A model generated the notes under the pieces. The model was not told the origin of the DNA. It made no database searches and was given only the letters and a program-made list of their open reading frames with translations. Shown piece by piece: positions 41,848 to 51,740 of a stretch of 64,000 nt of DNA. The stretch lies in the NCBI GenBank assembly GCA_027493625.1, contig JAOSKM010000002.1, positions 186,001 to 250,000 on the forward strand. The letters run 5' to 3'. The first letter of the stretch is position 1, and every line of letters starts with the position of its first letter. Source of the stretch: Planctomycetota bacterium. Lineage in GTDB: Bacteria > Planctomycetota > UBA8742 > UBA2392. The position numbers were made by a program, and so were the translations under genes.

Positions 41848-43008
41848 ATGCGCCACCTGTCGATGATTTGTTGCCCCCTGCTGCTGCTGATTGCCGCGTC
41901 CTGCGGCGGGCCGGGCAAGCCGCAACAGCCGGCAGAAATCCGCACCAGCCTGCAACGCGCTTGCGACTGGCTTTGGGCGCGGCAGGCCGAAGACGGCGGC
42001 TGGCACAGCGAGACCTACGGGCTGATGCGATCCGGCCAGTCGCTTACGCCCTTCGTGCTTCACGCCCTTCTGCAGGTTCCCGAAGATCGCTGCCCGCGTC
42101 CGGAGGGAGGCGTGGAACGAGCGCTCGAATTTCTTCGCCGCCACACCAGCAACGACGGATGCCTGGGGCGCTCCGATCCTGACATCGCCGATTACCCCAA
42201 CCACGCCACAGCCTGGGCGCTGCGCTGCCTGGTTGCCGTCGGCAACGACCACGACCGGCCACTGATCAGGCGCATGTGCGACTACCTGCGTGCCCAGCAG
42301 TTCGGCCCGGAAAGCGGCGTGAAGCCCGAGAACTTCCACTGGGGCGGCTGGGGCTTCGGCAGCGAAAGCGGAGTGATGGACATCGGCCACACCCGCCATG
42401 CTCTGCAGGCCTTGAGCGAGGCCGGCGCGCTGGACGAGGAAACCTCGCAGCGGGCGCAGGACTTCCTGCGGCTGCTGCAGCGTCATCCCGACGAATGGCG
42501 CGCCCAGCCTGAAGTACCGGGCATCACGGCCGGAACGACTGTGGGAAGCTTCGACGGCGGCTTCTACTTCTCGCCAACGGACCTGGCCATGAACAAGGGC
42601 GGCCACGAAACGGCTGCTGACGGCCGAAACGCCTGGTTCCGCAGCTATGCCACGGCAACCTGCAACGGCGTGCTCGCGCTGTTGGCCGCCGGCATTGCAA
42701 CGGACGACCAGCGTGTGGCAGCGGCAACGAAGTGGCTGGATGAACACCCGGGCCTGGAATCACCTGCCGGCGTGCCGGCTGATGCGCCGACACCGTGGTA
42801 CGCCGCGCTTCACTACTACCACCTGGCCGTGCGCGCCGAGGCCTGGGCCGCAACAGGCAGGAAAGGCGAGTGGCGCGCGGAGATCGCGCGCCACCTGAAG
42901 GCCCTGCAGCGCCAGGACGGCTCGTTCATCAACGATCAAAGCCCGCTGATGAAAGAAAACGACCCCATCCTGTGCACCGCGCTAGCCGTGGTCGCCCTCG
43001 GCCGTTGA
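41848..43008 (+). CDS. Lipoprotein with prenyltransferase/squalene cyclase-type repeats
   Basis: The 386-residue protein begins with MRHLSMICCPLLLLIAASC, where AASC is a lipobox. The toroid repeats are visible as LWARQAEDGGWHS, TSNDGCLG and LKALQRQDGSFINDQ. Further segments (HWGGWGFGSESGVMDIGHTRHALQALSEAG) match the same family. It is a paralogue of the preceding lipoprotein and probably co-transcribed. It ends three bases from the 3' end of the convergent alpha-2-macroglobulin gene. A lipid-anchored, extracytoplasmic binding role is likely; no enzymatic activity is claimed. Confidence 0.85.
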   Translation: MRHLSMICCPLLLLIAASCGGPGKPQQPAEIRTSLQRACDWLWARQAEDGGWHSETYGLMRSGQSLTPFVLHALLQVPEDRCPRPEGGVERALEFLRRHTSNDGCLGRSDPDIADYPNHATAWALRCLVAVGNDHDRPLIRRMCDYLRAQQFGPESGVKPENFHWGGWGFGSESGVMDIGHTRHALQALSEAGALDEETSQRAQDFLRLLQRHPDEWRAQPEVPGITAGTTVGSFDGGFYFSPTDLAMNKGGHETAADGRNAWFRSYATATCNGVLALLAAGIATDDQRVAAATKWLDEHPGLESPAGVPADAPTPWYAALHYYHLAVRAEAWAATGRKGEWRAEIARHLKALQRQDGSFINDQSPLMKENDPILCTALAVVALGR

Positions 43009-43011
43009 TTC

Positions 43012-46000
43012 CTACTTCACGTCCAGCAGCGTGCTGTCGCTGTGGCCGTTGCGGCTTTCGTCGTACATGTCGTAGGCTCGTGCGGGCAGGGCGGTGAACT
43101 TGCCGCCCGCTACCACCACGCAGTCGTAGCGGAAGGTGATCACGCCCTTGGCGTCCAGCTCCGTGGCGTAGAAGTTGGTGGTGGTGTCGCGCTCCTCCTT
43201 GGTCAGCGTGAGATGCCCGTTCGCTTCGATCAGACCGGGTTCCGGCTCGTAGCGGCTACTGATCGGCTCGAGGCAACTGGGGCGGCCGTCCTCGATACAG
43301 ATGTAGCGGTCGCCGGCCTTGCCCGTCACCTGGATGGTGACCGTCACGACGTCGCCCACGTTCAGCTTCTCGCCAGCCTTGAGCGTCGAATACTCGTGCT
43401 CCACGCGCGTCTCGGTGTAGCGCCGCAGCACGTTGCCGCGCTCGTCGCGCACTTCCACCTCGACTTCCTTCTCGACGGAAGTGCGCCGCTTGTAGCTGCG
43501 GGTGATGCTGAGGCCGTTCGACTTCTCGCTTACGGGCTGATTGATCGGCACGAAGGCGCGCACGGTCACACTGCCGCTGACAGCCGCGTTGCCGCTGCGG
43601 CTCAGCGTAAGCCCGGCCCCCGCCTGGCCTTTCAGCAGGTCGCCGCCGATGTCCCAGCGTGTACGGCCGGAGAGCAGCTTGCCCTTGGTGCGCTCGAAGG
43701 TGCCAAGCTGGGCAGCGCCGAGCTTGATGCTTACGCGCGCCTCGCCCGCTTCTTCCTGGTTGGCGTCGAGGTAGGCCGCAAGGGCCTGCACGGCCTGGCC
43801 GGTGGCGCGGGTGTTGCCCCAGCCGCCGCCCTGCTTGCGTTGCAGCAGGCTGTCCGCGGCGCGCTTGAGCATCGGCTCCGTTGGCGCGACCGTGGCGATG
43901 GCCTGGATCGCAAGCGCATGCGCCTCGACGGGCGTGTCGTGCCAGCGGCAATCCGGGTTCGAGCCCGAGGGGAACTGCACGCCGCCGCGGCCGTCGTCCT
44001 CAGCCTGCGCCAGCAGCGCTTTCAGCACGAACTGGGCGTCGCGTGCGCGGCCGCCGTGATGCAGGGCCAGGATCAGCGCGGCCAGGCCGGCGCTGCCGCC
44101 GGCGCGCTCGGCGGCCTGGTTGCTGTCGTTACCAAGCGTGGCCTGCGCGGCCAGCAGCTTCTCTTCCAGCAACTCGCGGGTCTTCTGGTACGGGTCCGTG
44201 ACGTCGCCCTGGGGGCGCGGCAGGAAGCTGATCGCCCAGGCCGCGGCGTGCAAGGCGCGAGCGCGCAGCGCCGGGTCGACACCGCTGTTCAGGCCCAGCA
44301 GGAACAGGGCGCCACGCTGGAACATCGCGTTCATGGCGTCCTCGCTGGCAGGCAGGCTGAGGCTCACGCGGCCCGCGAGTTCACGGGCGCTGCACAGGCC
44401 GGCGAGCACGGTGGCGCTGAGGTGCGGGTTGCTGCCATCGTAGTTGAACCAGCCCCAGCCGCCGTCGTGGTTCTGGTAACGGCGCAGGTTGCCAAAGCCG
44501 AGGTCCACCATCTTCTGCAGCTCGAGCGGGTTGCTGAGCTGCGCGGGCCAGTTGTCTCCCTCGACGGCGCCGTTGTAGCTCATGCGGGTCTTACCGATTT
44601 CGTAGATGTCCAGCCTGTTCGCCTTCAGCATCTGCAGTGCAGAAAGCAGCGGCACGAACTTGTTGGTGGTCTGCTCTGCGCAGCCGTGCGGGTAGTTCAC
44701 CAGGCCCGGCAGCGCGTCGATCACCGACGACAGCAGCGAGCCGTTGAACTGCAGGCTCACGCTGCTGCGCTCAAGCAGCGCGCCCTTGGGCAACTCGGGC
44801 GTGATGCTGACGGTGTCCTTGCCCGGCTCGAAGCGGAAGCTGGTGGTGGTGGTTACCGGCATGCCGCGCGGGTTCACCTCGTACTTCCATACCAGGCTGT
44901 CCGCGTCGTCGTCGCTGGAAGCGCTGACCTTCAACGCCGCGCGGCCGAAGCCCTCCACTTTCACGCGGAAGCGCACTTCCTGGCTGCCGCCGGGCGCGAC
45001 GCTGCAGCTGGCCGGCGAGGGTGAGTTCAGCAGGCTGAGCTTCGCGCTTGGCTGGTTGACGTTCAGTTCGACTTCGCAACTGACCGAGGCCGCGCGCTCA
45101 CCCAGGTTCTGCACCAGGGCGCACAGCTCGATCTCGTCGCCCTCGGTCAGGCCGCGCGGGCCCACCATGCGCAGGCCCAGCTCGCGGGCGACGGTGAACG
45201 TGCCGCTGGTCTGGCCCACGGCCGCGGTGCGGTCGGTGGCCGTGGCCTCGAAGGTCCACTCGGTCAGGTTGTCGGGCAGCTTGAAGCTGACGGATGCAAC
45301 GCCCTTTTCGTTGGTGCGGATGGCGGGGTTGAAGTAGGCGCTGTCCAGGAAGTTGCTGCGCTCCGCAGGCTCAGAGTAAGGCCTTCCGCCGCCGCCGCGG
45401 GCGCGTCGGTATGCGTAACCGCCGCCACCGCCAACGCCGCCGCCCAGGCCGACCGCGGAGTTGGGTCCGTAGTAGGGTGTTGGCGACTCTGACTCGGCCT
45501 CCGGGGGCCAGTCGGAGTTCATGGAGTCGCGGGCGTCCTCGACGATCTTCATGTCTTCATACAGCTTTTCGGGGCTCTCCAGCATGCTCAGCAGGCTGAC
45601 CGGGTTGGTGCTGGTCCAGCTTTGCGCACCGTAGAAGAAGCTGCCCGGCGGCATATCGTTGATCTTCCAGCGCTTCACCTTCGCTTCGCTGCGGCGCGTG
45701 GGTTTCACCTTCGTGCGCGCGCCGAGGTTCACGTCCGAGGCAACGAAGTGGCTGGTGCCGGCGAAGAAGCGGTCATACAGGATCGTGCGCTGCAGGGCGC
45801 TCTCGGCGAACTCCTTGAGCGCACTGTCAAACACGGACAGCGCAACCTCGGCGGGAACCGGCTTGCCCAGATGGCCGAAGGTGAAGATGTCCACGCTGGC
45901 CTGTTCGCCCGGCTTGTAGCGCTCTTTGTCGAAGCGCACCATGGTGTGGATCAGCTTCGTAACCGGGCGCACCTTCACGCCGTATCTGTCAGCGAGGAAG

Positions 46001-49000
46001 TCGCCGCCGCGCACCGCGCGCGCGCTGAGCTGCACATGTGGCGCGTTGCTCTCAGCCAGCGCCAGCTCATGGGTGCCGGTGCCGGGCGCGCCTCGCAGCA
46101 GGCGATGGTCGCTTTCGCGTCCGTCGGCATGCAGGCTGAGCAGCACGTCCCCGGCGCGGGGCTGGGTCACCAGCACGCGGGCGGGGCCGGTCAGGTCGTA
46201 GCTGTCGAACTCAGGCAGCACGGCGAACGGCGCGCGGTCGAAGTCGCCGCGGCCGATCATCAGTACGCTGTGTGTCAGCTCGAAGTACTCGTCCCCCGCT
46301 TCGCCTTCGATCTCTATGTAGTAACGGCCGGTTTCGCGCGGCATCTGCAGCAGCACGGAATCAAGCTGGCCGTGATCGTAGAAAGGCCGGTCAAACAGGC
46401 GCTTGATGCTGGGATTGTTCCAGTCGCCCGGTTGCAGCGAGGACTGGTCGGTGATGCGCCAAACCGTGTAGCGCCCGCCGGCTTTCAAGCGACGTCCCGT
46501 TGAGTCCAACACGCGCAGGCCCATGTTCACCTGGCTGCCGCTCAGCCAGTTTGCCTGCGACCATTCCACCTTCACGCTGATGCCGCTGCCGCTGATGCGT
46601 GCGGTCGCCTGTGCGTGCACGGTCTGGCCGCCGAGGCCCGTTCCCTCGGCGTTGATGGTCAGTGTAACCGCGCGGCCGTCAGCTTCGGCGCTGATACGCG
46701 AAGTATCCAACGCGATCAGCAGGCGTCCTTCCAGGTTGGTACGGCCGCTGCCGGCCGCGGGCTGCCAGGTCTTGCCATCGGCCGAGCGCGCGCTGACGGT
46801 GTAGCGTACCTCGCCGCCTTGCACCATGCCGCCCGCGAGGTACTTGAACAGCACGGGAATGTCAGCGTTGCTGCCGGGGATCAACGCTTCCTTGGGCGCT
46901 TCGATCTCGAGGCGGATGTCCTTCTTGAAGTACTCCAGCACCTTGAGCTGGAAGCTGGTGTCGCCACCGATGCGCGGGCTGCTGACCAGCACGTCGTAAG
47001 TGCCCAGCGGCGCGCCGAAGGGCACGTCGAACTGCGCCGTAGCGCAGCCGAACTCGTTCAGCATCACCTCGAAGCGGGCCTGTTCGATGCCGTCGTACAG
47101 CACGCGCAGCAATGCGCGTTCTCCTTCCAGGCTGCCTTCGCCCATGGGCAGGCGCGTGATCAGGCGCAGCCAGGCCTTGTCGCCGGGACGGTACACCGGC
47201 CGGTCGCTGTACACGAAAGCGCGCAGGTCGCGCACGGGCTCGGGCATCGGCTGGGGCAGCCAGGACGCGGGGGCCTCGATGCGCTTGGGCTCATGGGCGT
47301 CGTTGACCAGGTACAGCACGCCTCCGACGTCCACGGTGGCCCAGAAGTTGTTGACCTGGTGGGGGGCAGGGCCGTCTCGAACAGGCCGCTGGCGTCGGTG
47401 GCGCCCTTTACGTCTTGCTGCACCAGCTGGCGCTCTTCGCGGAAGCGAGTGACCTGCTGTGTGCCCTTGGTCAGGTCGCGCTCGTCAACCGGCACGGTTT
47501 CGCGGTACGGCACCGAGACGAACAGGTTCTCGTGGTAGCCGCCACGGATGATGGCGTCGGCCAGGGGACGGCCGTCGCGAGTGGTGACCCAGAACTGCTC
47601 GGTCTCTGCCAGCCTGCGGCGCTGCACGGCCAGGTCGGCGACCTGCACCAGCTTGCGCTCCAGCACCGGGCCGCCGGAAACCTCCAGCAGGAACACGCCG
47701 GGCGTGCTGGTGTAGAGCGGCAGACCGTCACGCCAGTGGTAGAAGTGCCTGCTGTCCGGATCGAGCTTGAAGGACTGGTCCATCACGCTGAGGCCCAGCG
47801 CCTGCTCAAAGCCCGGCAGCTTCTGCAACTCGGCCAGGTCGGCGTAGACGTGATCCGCGTTGCCTGCTTCAGCCAGCACGCGGCCGAGGTCAAGCGGCCG
47901 CAGACTGACGCGCACGCTGTCCACGTTGCGTGCGTAGACGCTGATGGAGAGGGGCTGGCCGGGCGCCACCAGGGCGTTCTCGGCGCCGCCGGTGCTGAAG
48001 CTGGTGAACAGCTGCGGGAACTCGATCACCTGCACCAGCCGGCGCGCCTCGCCGATGTAGCGCGACTTGGGATGGTCTTTCTCGAGCTGCTCGAACTCGC
48101 TGCGCGCGGCGTCGAAGTCATTCAGGTAGTAGCCAATGTAGCCCAGCAGGAAGCGGGCCTCGTCGTCCCAGATACTGCCCTTGTGATCCTGCAGCAGCTT
48201 GCGCAGCAGGGGACGCGGGTCGCGCGTGATGTCGGGCTCCGCCTTGGCCGGGTTGCGCCAGTCGGTCAGGCGTGCGTTCAGAACGGCGTTGCCGTACAGG
48301 CCCACGTTCATCATCAGCACCGCACGGCGGTACAGGATAGCCGCCTGCAGGGCCTTGTCCTTGAGGTCCTCGGCGCGGCGGCCGGCGGTCTCGATCAGCG
48401 CGTTGATGGTGGGCAGGCTGGGGTACTCGGGCTGCAGGTAGTAGCCGCGGCGGGTGAAGGGCTCCTGCTCGGGCTGCGCGGCGGTCGGGAGCACGGCCCC
48501 GCCCGCGGGCTGGGGGTCTTCGGGCTCTTCTTCGACGACTTCCTCCGGCTGCGGGTACTCCACCTCCACATTCCGGTATCCGCCCACGCCGTAGTCGCTG
48601 CCGAAGAAGTGCATGGCGTTGACGGTGCGCCCCTGCATGCGGTCGTTCACTTCCAGCAGGTCGCAGTACTCGAGGGTGATCGCCACGTGGCGCTCGAGTT
48701 GCGGCTTCGCGCCGGGCTGCAGCTCCAGCAGCGTGCGGCTGGCTTCATGAGCTTCATAAAGCAGGCCACGTGCCAGCAACAGGTCACGCGACAGAGTGCT
48801 CACTTCGCGCCACCGCCACACTTCGTCCTTCTTCATCAACTCGGGGCGCAACACGTAGTCGCGCGTTTTGCCGTCGGGGCCAACATGGTAATCGTGGTCG
48901 CGCGAGGCGAAGTAGAGGCCCGCCATGCGGAAGGCGTCCACGCGCTTGTCCAGTTCCGATATCCGCTGGATGAATCCGGTAATCCCGGCCGACATGCCGT

Positions 49001-49271
49001 CCCACTGTTCGTGCCGGCCGGCCTCGGCCAGGCACACCAGCGCGCGTGTGACGGCGCGGTCGCGGTCCGACCCCTCGGGCAGGGTTCCGGCCGCCTTCAG
49101 GTAGTCGTTTGCGGCGTCGGCGATGCGCCTGGCCTCAAAGGCCGCATCGGCGCGGGCCAGGGCGGCCTGTGCTTCCTTCAGGCGATCCTGGGCCTGGAAG
49201 CTGTGGGAGATGGCGATGGAGATAGCGGCGAGAGAAACAAGCACCGCCACGGTGAGGAATGTCCGTTGCAT
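43012..49271 (-). CDS. Bacterial alpha-2-macroglobulin-like protein with thioester motif, frameshifted
   Basis: ATG 49271 starts a membrane anchor (RTFLTVAVLVSLAAISIAIS) and a TPR-like N-terminal region. The frame breaks at the G6 run 47361-47366 (C6 on the coding strand). Adding one base rejoins it to the downstream frame and gives 2086 residues. The second part has MG-type domains (DRPVYRPGDKAWLRLI is the classic MG2 start), a Gly-rich bait-like stretch (GLGGGVGGGGGYAYRRARGGGG) and the thioester GCAEQTT in HGCAEQTTNKFVPLL, followed by the alpha-toroid with GGWGWF. Such proteins are periplasmic protease traps. Unusual are the long N-terminal helical region and the absence of a penicillin-binding-protein partner. 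Confidence 0.88.
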
Positions 49272-49377
49272 GCCCAGTCCTTGAGTTTGTACTGCGTACT
49301 ACCCCGAGATGTGTTGAAACGCGGCATGACAATGAAAGTTCGCCCCTTTCGGCGCGAACGAGCAGCGCCGGCAGCGA

Positions 49378-50370
49378 CTACTTGGCCGGCCGAGACTTCA
49401 GGAACAGCTCTGCGATTTCCAGCGCTGTGATAAGGATGGAGGCGCTGGTTCCATGCTTGGTGTGGTACCCGGACGTGCTTGTCGTGTACTGGCGAATGAT
49501 TATGACCTGGACGTCGTCTTTATACTGCTCCTCGGTGATGATGCCCTGGGGCAGCTTCGGTCGTTTCTCCATGACATCGAGCAGGTTCAACTCGGCGCGC
49601 GCAACAATGCAGGCGTAGAAGTACGGGTAGCCGGCGCCTTGCACGCGGTTGACCACCACCTGCCCCTGCACGCCGAAGAAGCCGGGCGGAGAATCCTTGA
49701 ACTCCACCAGCAGCTTGAAGTCTTCGGGTATCTGCTGCTCGCCCTCGCCCTTGAGCAGCATCTGCGCCAGGAACTCGCCGCGCTTGAACGTCGCCGCGGG
49801 AAGCGCCCTCAGCAGCTTGTCCACGTGCTCGGCTTTCAGCACCAGGTCCGGCTTGCGGTGAATCGAACGCATGCCGTTGAACCAGTTCAGGCCCAGCAGC
49901 GCCAGGCCGTCCATGGCCACGATGCCCGCTACCGGGGGCGAGAACTCCAGCAGCAGGATCGTGCCGCCGCCCAGGATTACCGCCATTGCGGCAAGGGTGA
50001 CGCAGCCCATCACACTGCTGGCGTCGAGGATGCTTTCGTCCCACTTCTTCATGCGCCGATCCTGGTCCAGGACCTGGCGGATGCGGTCGATCTCGGTTCG
50101 TTTCCACTCGCCGGCGTGGTGGTAGCTGCGGAAGTCCAGCCGGTTGTCGTAGCCGCGGATCCAGCCCAGCAGCACGGCCGGAACCAGCAGCGGGAAGCCG
50201 GCCCAGGCGCTGAGGAACAGGATCTGCAGCACCAGCGCGAGCAGCACCAGCCCCGCGATCAGCGCGAGCCGCGGCCTGTAGGCCAGCCTGGGCAGCAGCA
50301 GGAACTTGATCACCGGCTCCGCGCTTTCGGCGCGGATCAACCGTGTTCCCTTTACTGCGGTGGTCGTCAT
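49378..50370 (-). CDS. Four-helix membrane protein of the CHSA cassette, unknown function
   Basis: The 330-residue protein starts in the stop codon of the radical SAM gene (ATGA), so the two are translationally coupled. It has two pairs of membrane helices (residues about 35-70 and 120-165) around a soluble loop. A C-terminal cytoplasmic domain of about 150 residues contains the GFFGVQGQVVVNRVQGAGYPYFYACIV and QYKDDVQVIIIRQYTTSTSGYH segments. No protease, transporter or ATPase motif was recognised. By position it should serve the radical SAM system, for example as a membrane partner of the repeat-tailed protein. Confidence 0.75.
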   Translation of the reverse strand: MTTTAVKGTRLIRAESAEPVIKFLLLPRLAYRPRLALIAGLVLLALVLQILFLSAWAGFPLLVPAVLLGWIRGYDNRLDFRSYHHAGEWKRTEIDRIRQVLDQDRRMKKWDESILDASSVMGCVTLAAMAVILGGGTILLLEFSPPVAGIVAMDGLALLGLNWFNGMRSIHRKPDLVLKAEHVDKLLRALPAATFKRGEFLAQMLLKGEGEQQIPEDFKLLVEFKDSPPGFFGVQGQVVVNRVQGAGYPYFYACIVARAELNLLDVMEKRPKLPQGIITEEQYKDDVQVIIIRQYTTSTSGYHTKHGTSASILITALEIAELFLKSRPAK

Positions 50371-51740
50371 TTCTGCTTGCCCTTGTTTGCCTGCTCGATT
50401 TCGTCAAAGCCGATCACCCGCCAGTACAACGGGCATGCGCCGTGGCAGACCTGGAAGTGCTCGCAGCCCTTGCAGATGTCGTGGGCCAGGAATTTCTTGC
50501 GGAAGTTGTTCGCCTTCTCCGAGTTCCACACTTCGTCGAAGCTGCCCTGGATGATGTCCCCCACCGGGTCGTCGTAGCTGGCGCAGGGAATCACCTGGCC
50601 GTCCGCACCGACGGAAACCAGCCCGTCGCAGGCCGAGCAGCCCTTGTTGCCAAGGCCGTGCAGGATGGGGTTGAAGATGCACATCGGCGTGGGCGAGTAC
50701 CACTTGAACTCAACACCGTGCTTCTTCGCGCCCTCCAGGATCTGCTCCAGCACCGGCCCCAGCTCGGTGTACTTCACCACCAGCTCCTCGTTCAGGTTGG
50801 CGCTGCCGGTGGGGATCACCAGGTTCATGCTGAAGGTCTGGTTGCCCAGCGTGTTCGCCACGAACTCGGGGAACTTCACCACGTCGTGCAGGTTGGTCTT
50901 GGTAATCGTGGTGTTGGTGTTCACGCGCACGCCGGCGGCTTTGTAGTTGGCCACGCCCTCCACGGCGCGCTTGTAGTGGCCGGGTATGCGGGTGATGCCC
51001 TCGTGCACCTCGGCCGTGGTGCCCTCGATGCTGATCTGCACCGAGTGCAGGCCGGCGTCGGCCAGCTTCTTCACGAACTCGGGCGTGCTGCGCAGGCCGT
51101 TGCTGATCAGGTTCACGCGCATGCCCAGCGAGCGCGCGTAGGCGACCATTTCCGGCAGCTCGGGGCGCAGGGTCGCCTCGCCGCCCGTGAAGCTGACGCT
51201 GGGCACCTTGGCCTCGTGCTTGATCTTGTGCAGTACCTGCTTCACTTCATCGAGCGTCATTTCGCGGTCGTTGCCGACCGGGTTCACCGTGCAGTTGCAG
51301 CCCGCATAACAGAAAGTACAGGTCGCGTTGCAGCGGTAAGTGATCGCCACTTCGCTGAGCACCGGGTAGGGCGAGAAATCCATCGTGAACGGAATCTTGT
51401 CCACGGCCAGCGACTCGTAGGTGTCGTTCAGCCCTTCCTTTAACATGGTGCGCAGGTCCAGCAGGAAGCGCTCCGTGTCGCGCCACACGGCCGGGTTGTC
51501 GCCCCAGGGGGCGAGGATCTGCTCGATGCTTTCGCCTTCGCGCAGGCGCTTGATCAGCCGGATGCCCTCGGGGTTCAGCTTGAAGGCCTTGTTGGGGCGC
51601 TGGATGAAGACGCTGTCTTCTTCGCGCACCTCGATGTAGTCGTAGACGTTTTTAATCCACTCGCGCACCCAACTCAGGTCCACGACCGGCCGCTGCATCA
51701 CGGCCTGCTTGCGTCCGAACAGCATCTCGAGGAAGGCCAT
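50367..51740 (-). CDS. Radical SAM/SPASM peptide-modifying enzyme with PqqD-like N-terminal domain
   Basis: ATG 51740 is the true start: it overlaps the stop of the upstream gene (TGATG) and has GGAGGA eight bases before it. Open sequence further upstream is the other frame of that gene's repeat. The 457-residue protein has a PqqD-like helical/winged domain at about 30-105 (FKLNPEGIRLIKRLREGESIEQIL), the radical SAM cluster motif CNATCTFC (Cys137, 141, 144), FTGGEATLRPEL, and a SPASM domain with Cys368, 371, 386, 423, 426, 432 and 436. Such enzymes install cross-links or epimerise residues in ribosomal peptides, recognised through the PqqD-like domain. The likely substrate is the CHSA-tailed protein encoded directly upstream. 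Confidence 0.9.
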   Translation of the reverse strand: MAFLEMLFGRKQAVMQRPVVDLSWVREWIKNVYDYIEVREEDSVFIQRPNKAFKLNPEGIRLIKRLREGESIEQILAPWGDNPAVWRDTERFLLDLRTMLKEGLNDTYESLAVDKIPFTMDFSPYPVLSEVAITYRCNATCTFCYAGCNCTVNPVGNDREMTLDEVKQVLHKIKHEAKVPSVSFTGGEATLRPELPEMVAYARSLGMRVNLISNGLRSTPEFVKKLADAGLHSVQISIEGTTAEVHEGITRIPGHYKRAVEGVANYKAAGVRVNTNTTITKTNLHDVVKFPEFVANTLGNQTFSMNLVIPTGSANLNEELVVKYTELGPVLEQILEGAKKHGVEFKWYSPTPMCIFNPILHGLGNKGCSACDGLVSVGADGQVIPCASYDDPVGDIIQGSFDEVWNSEKANNFRKKFLAHDICKGCEHFQVCHGACPLYWRVIGFDEIEQANKGKQK

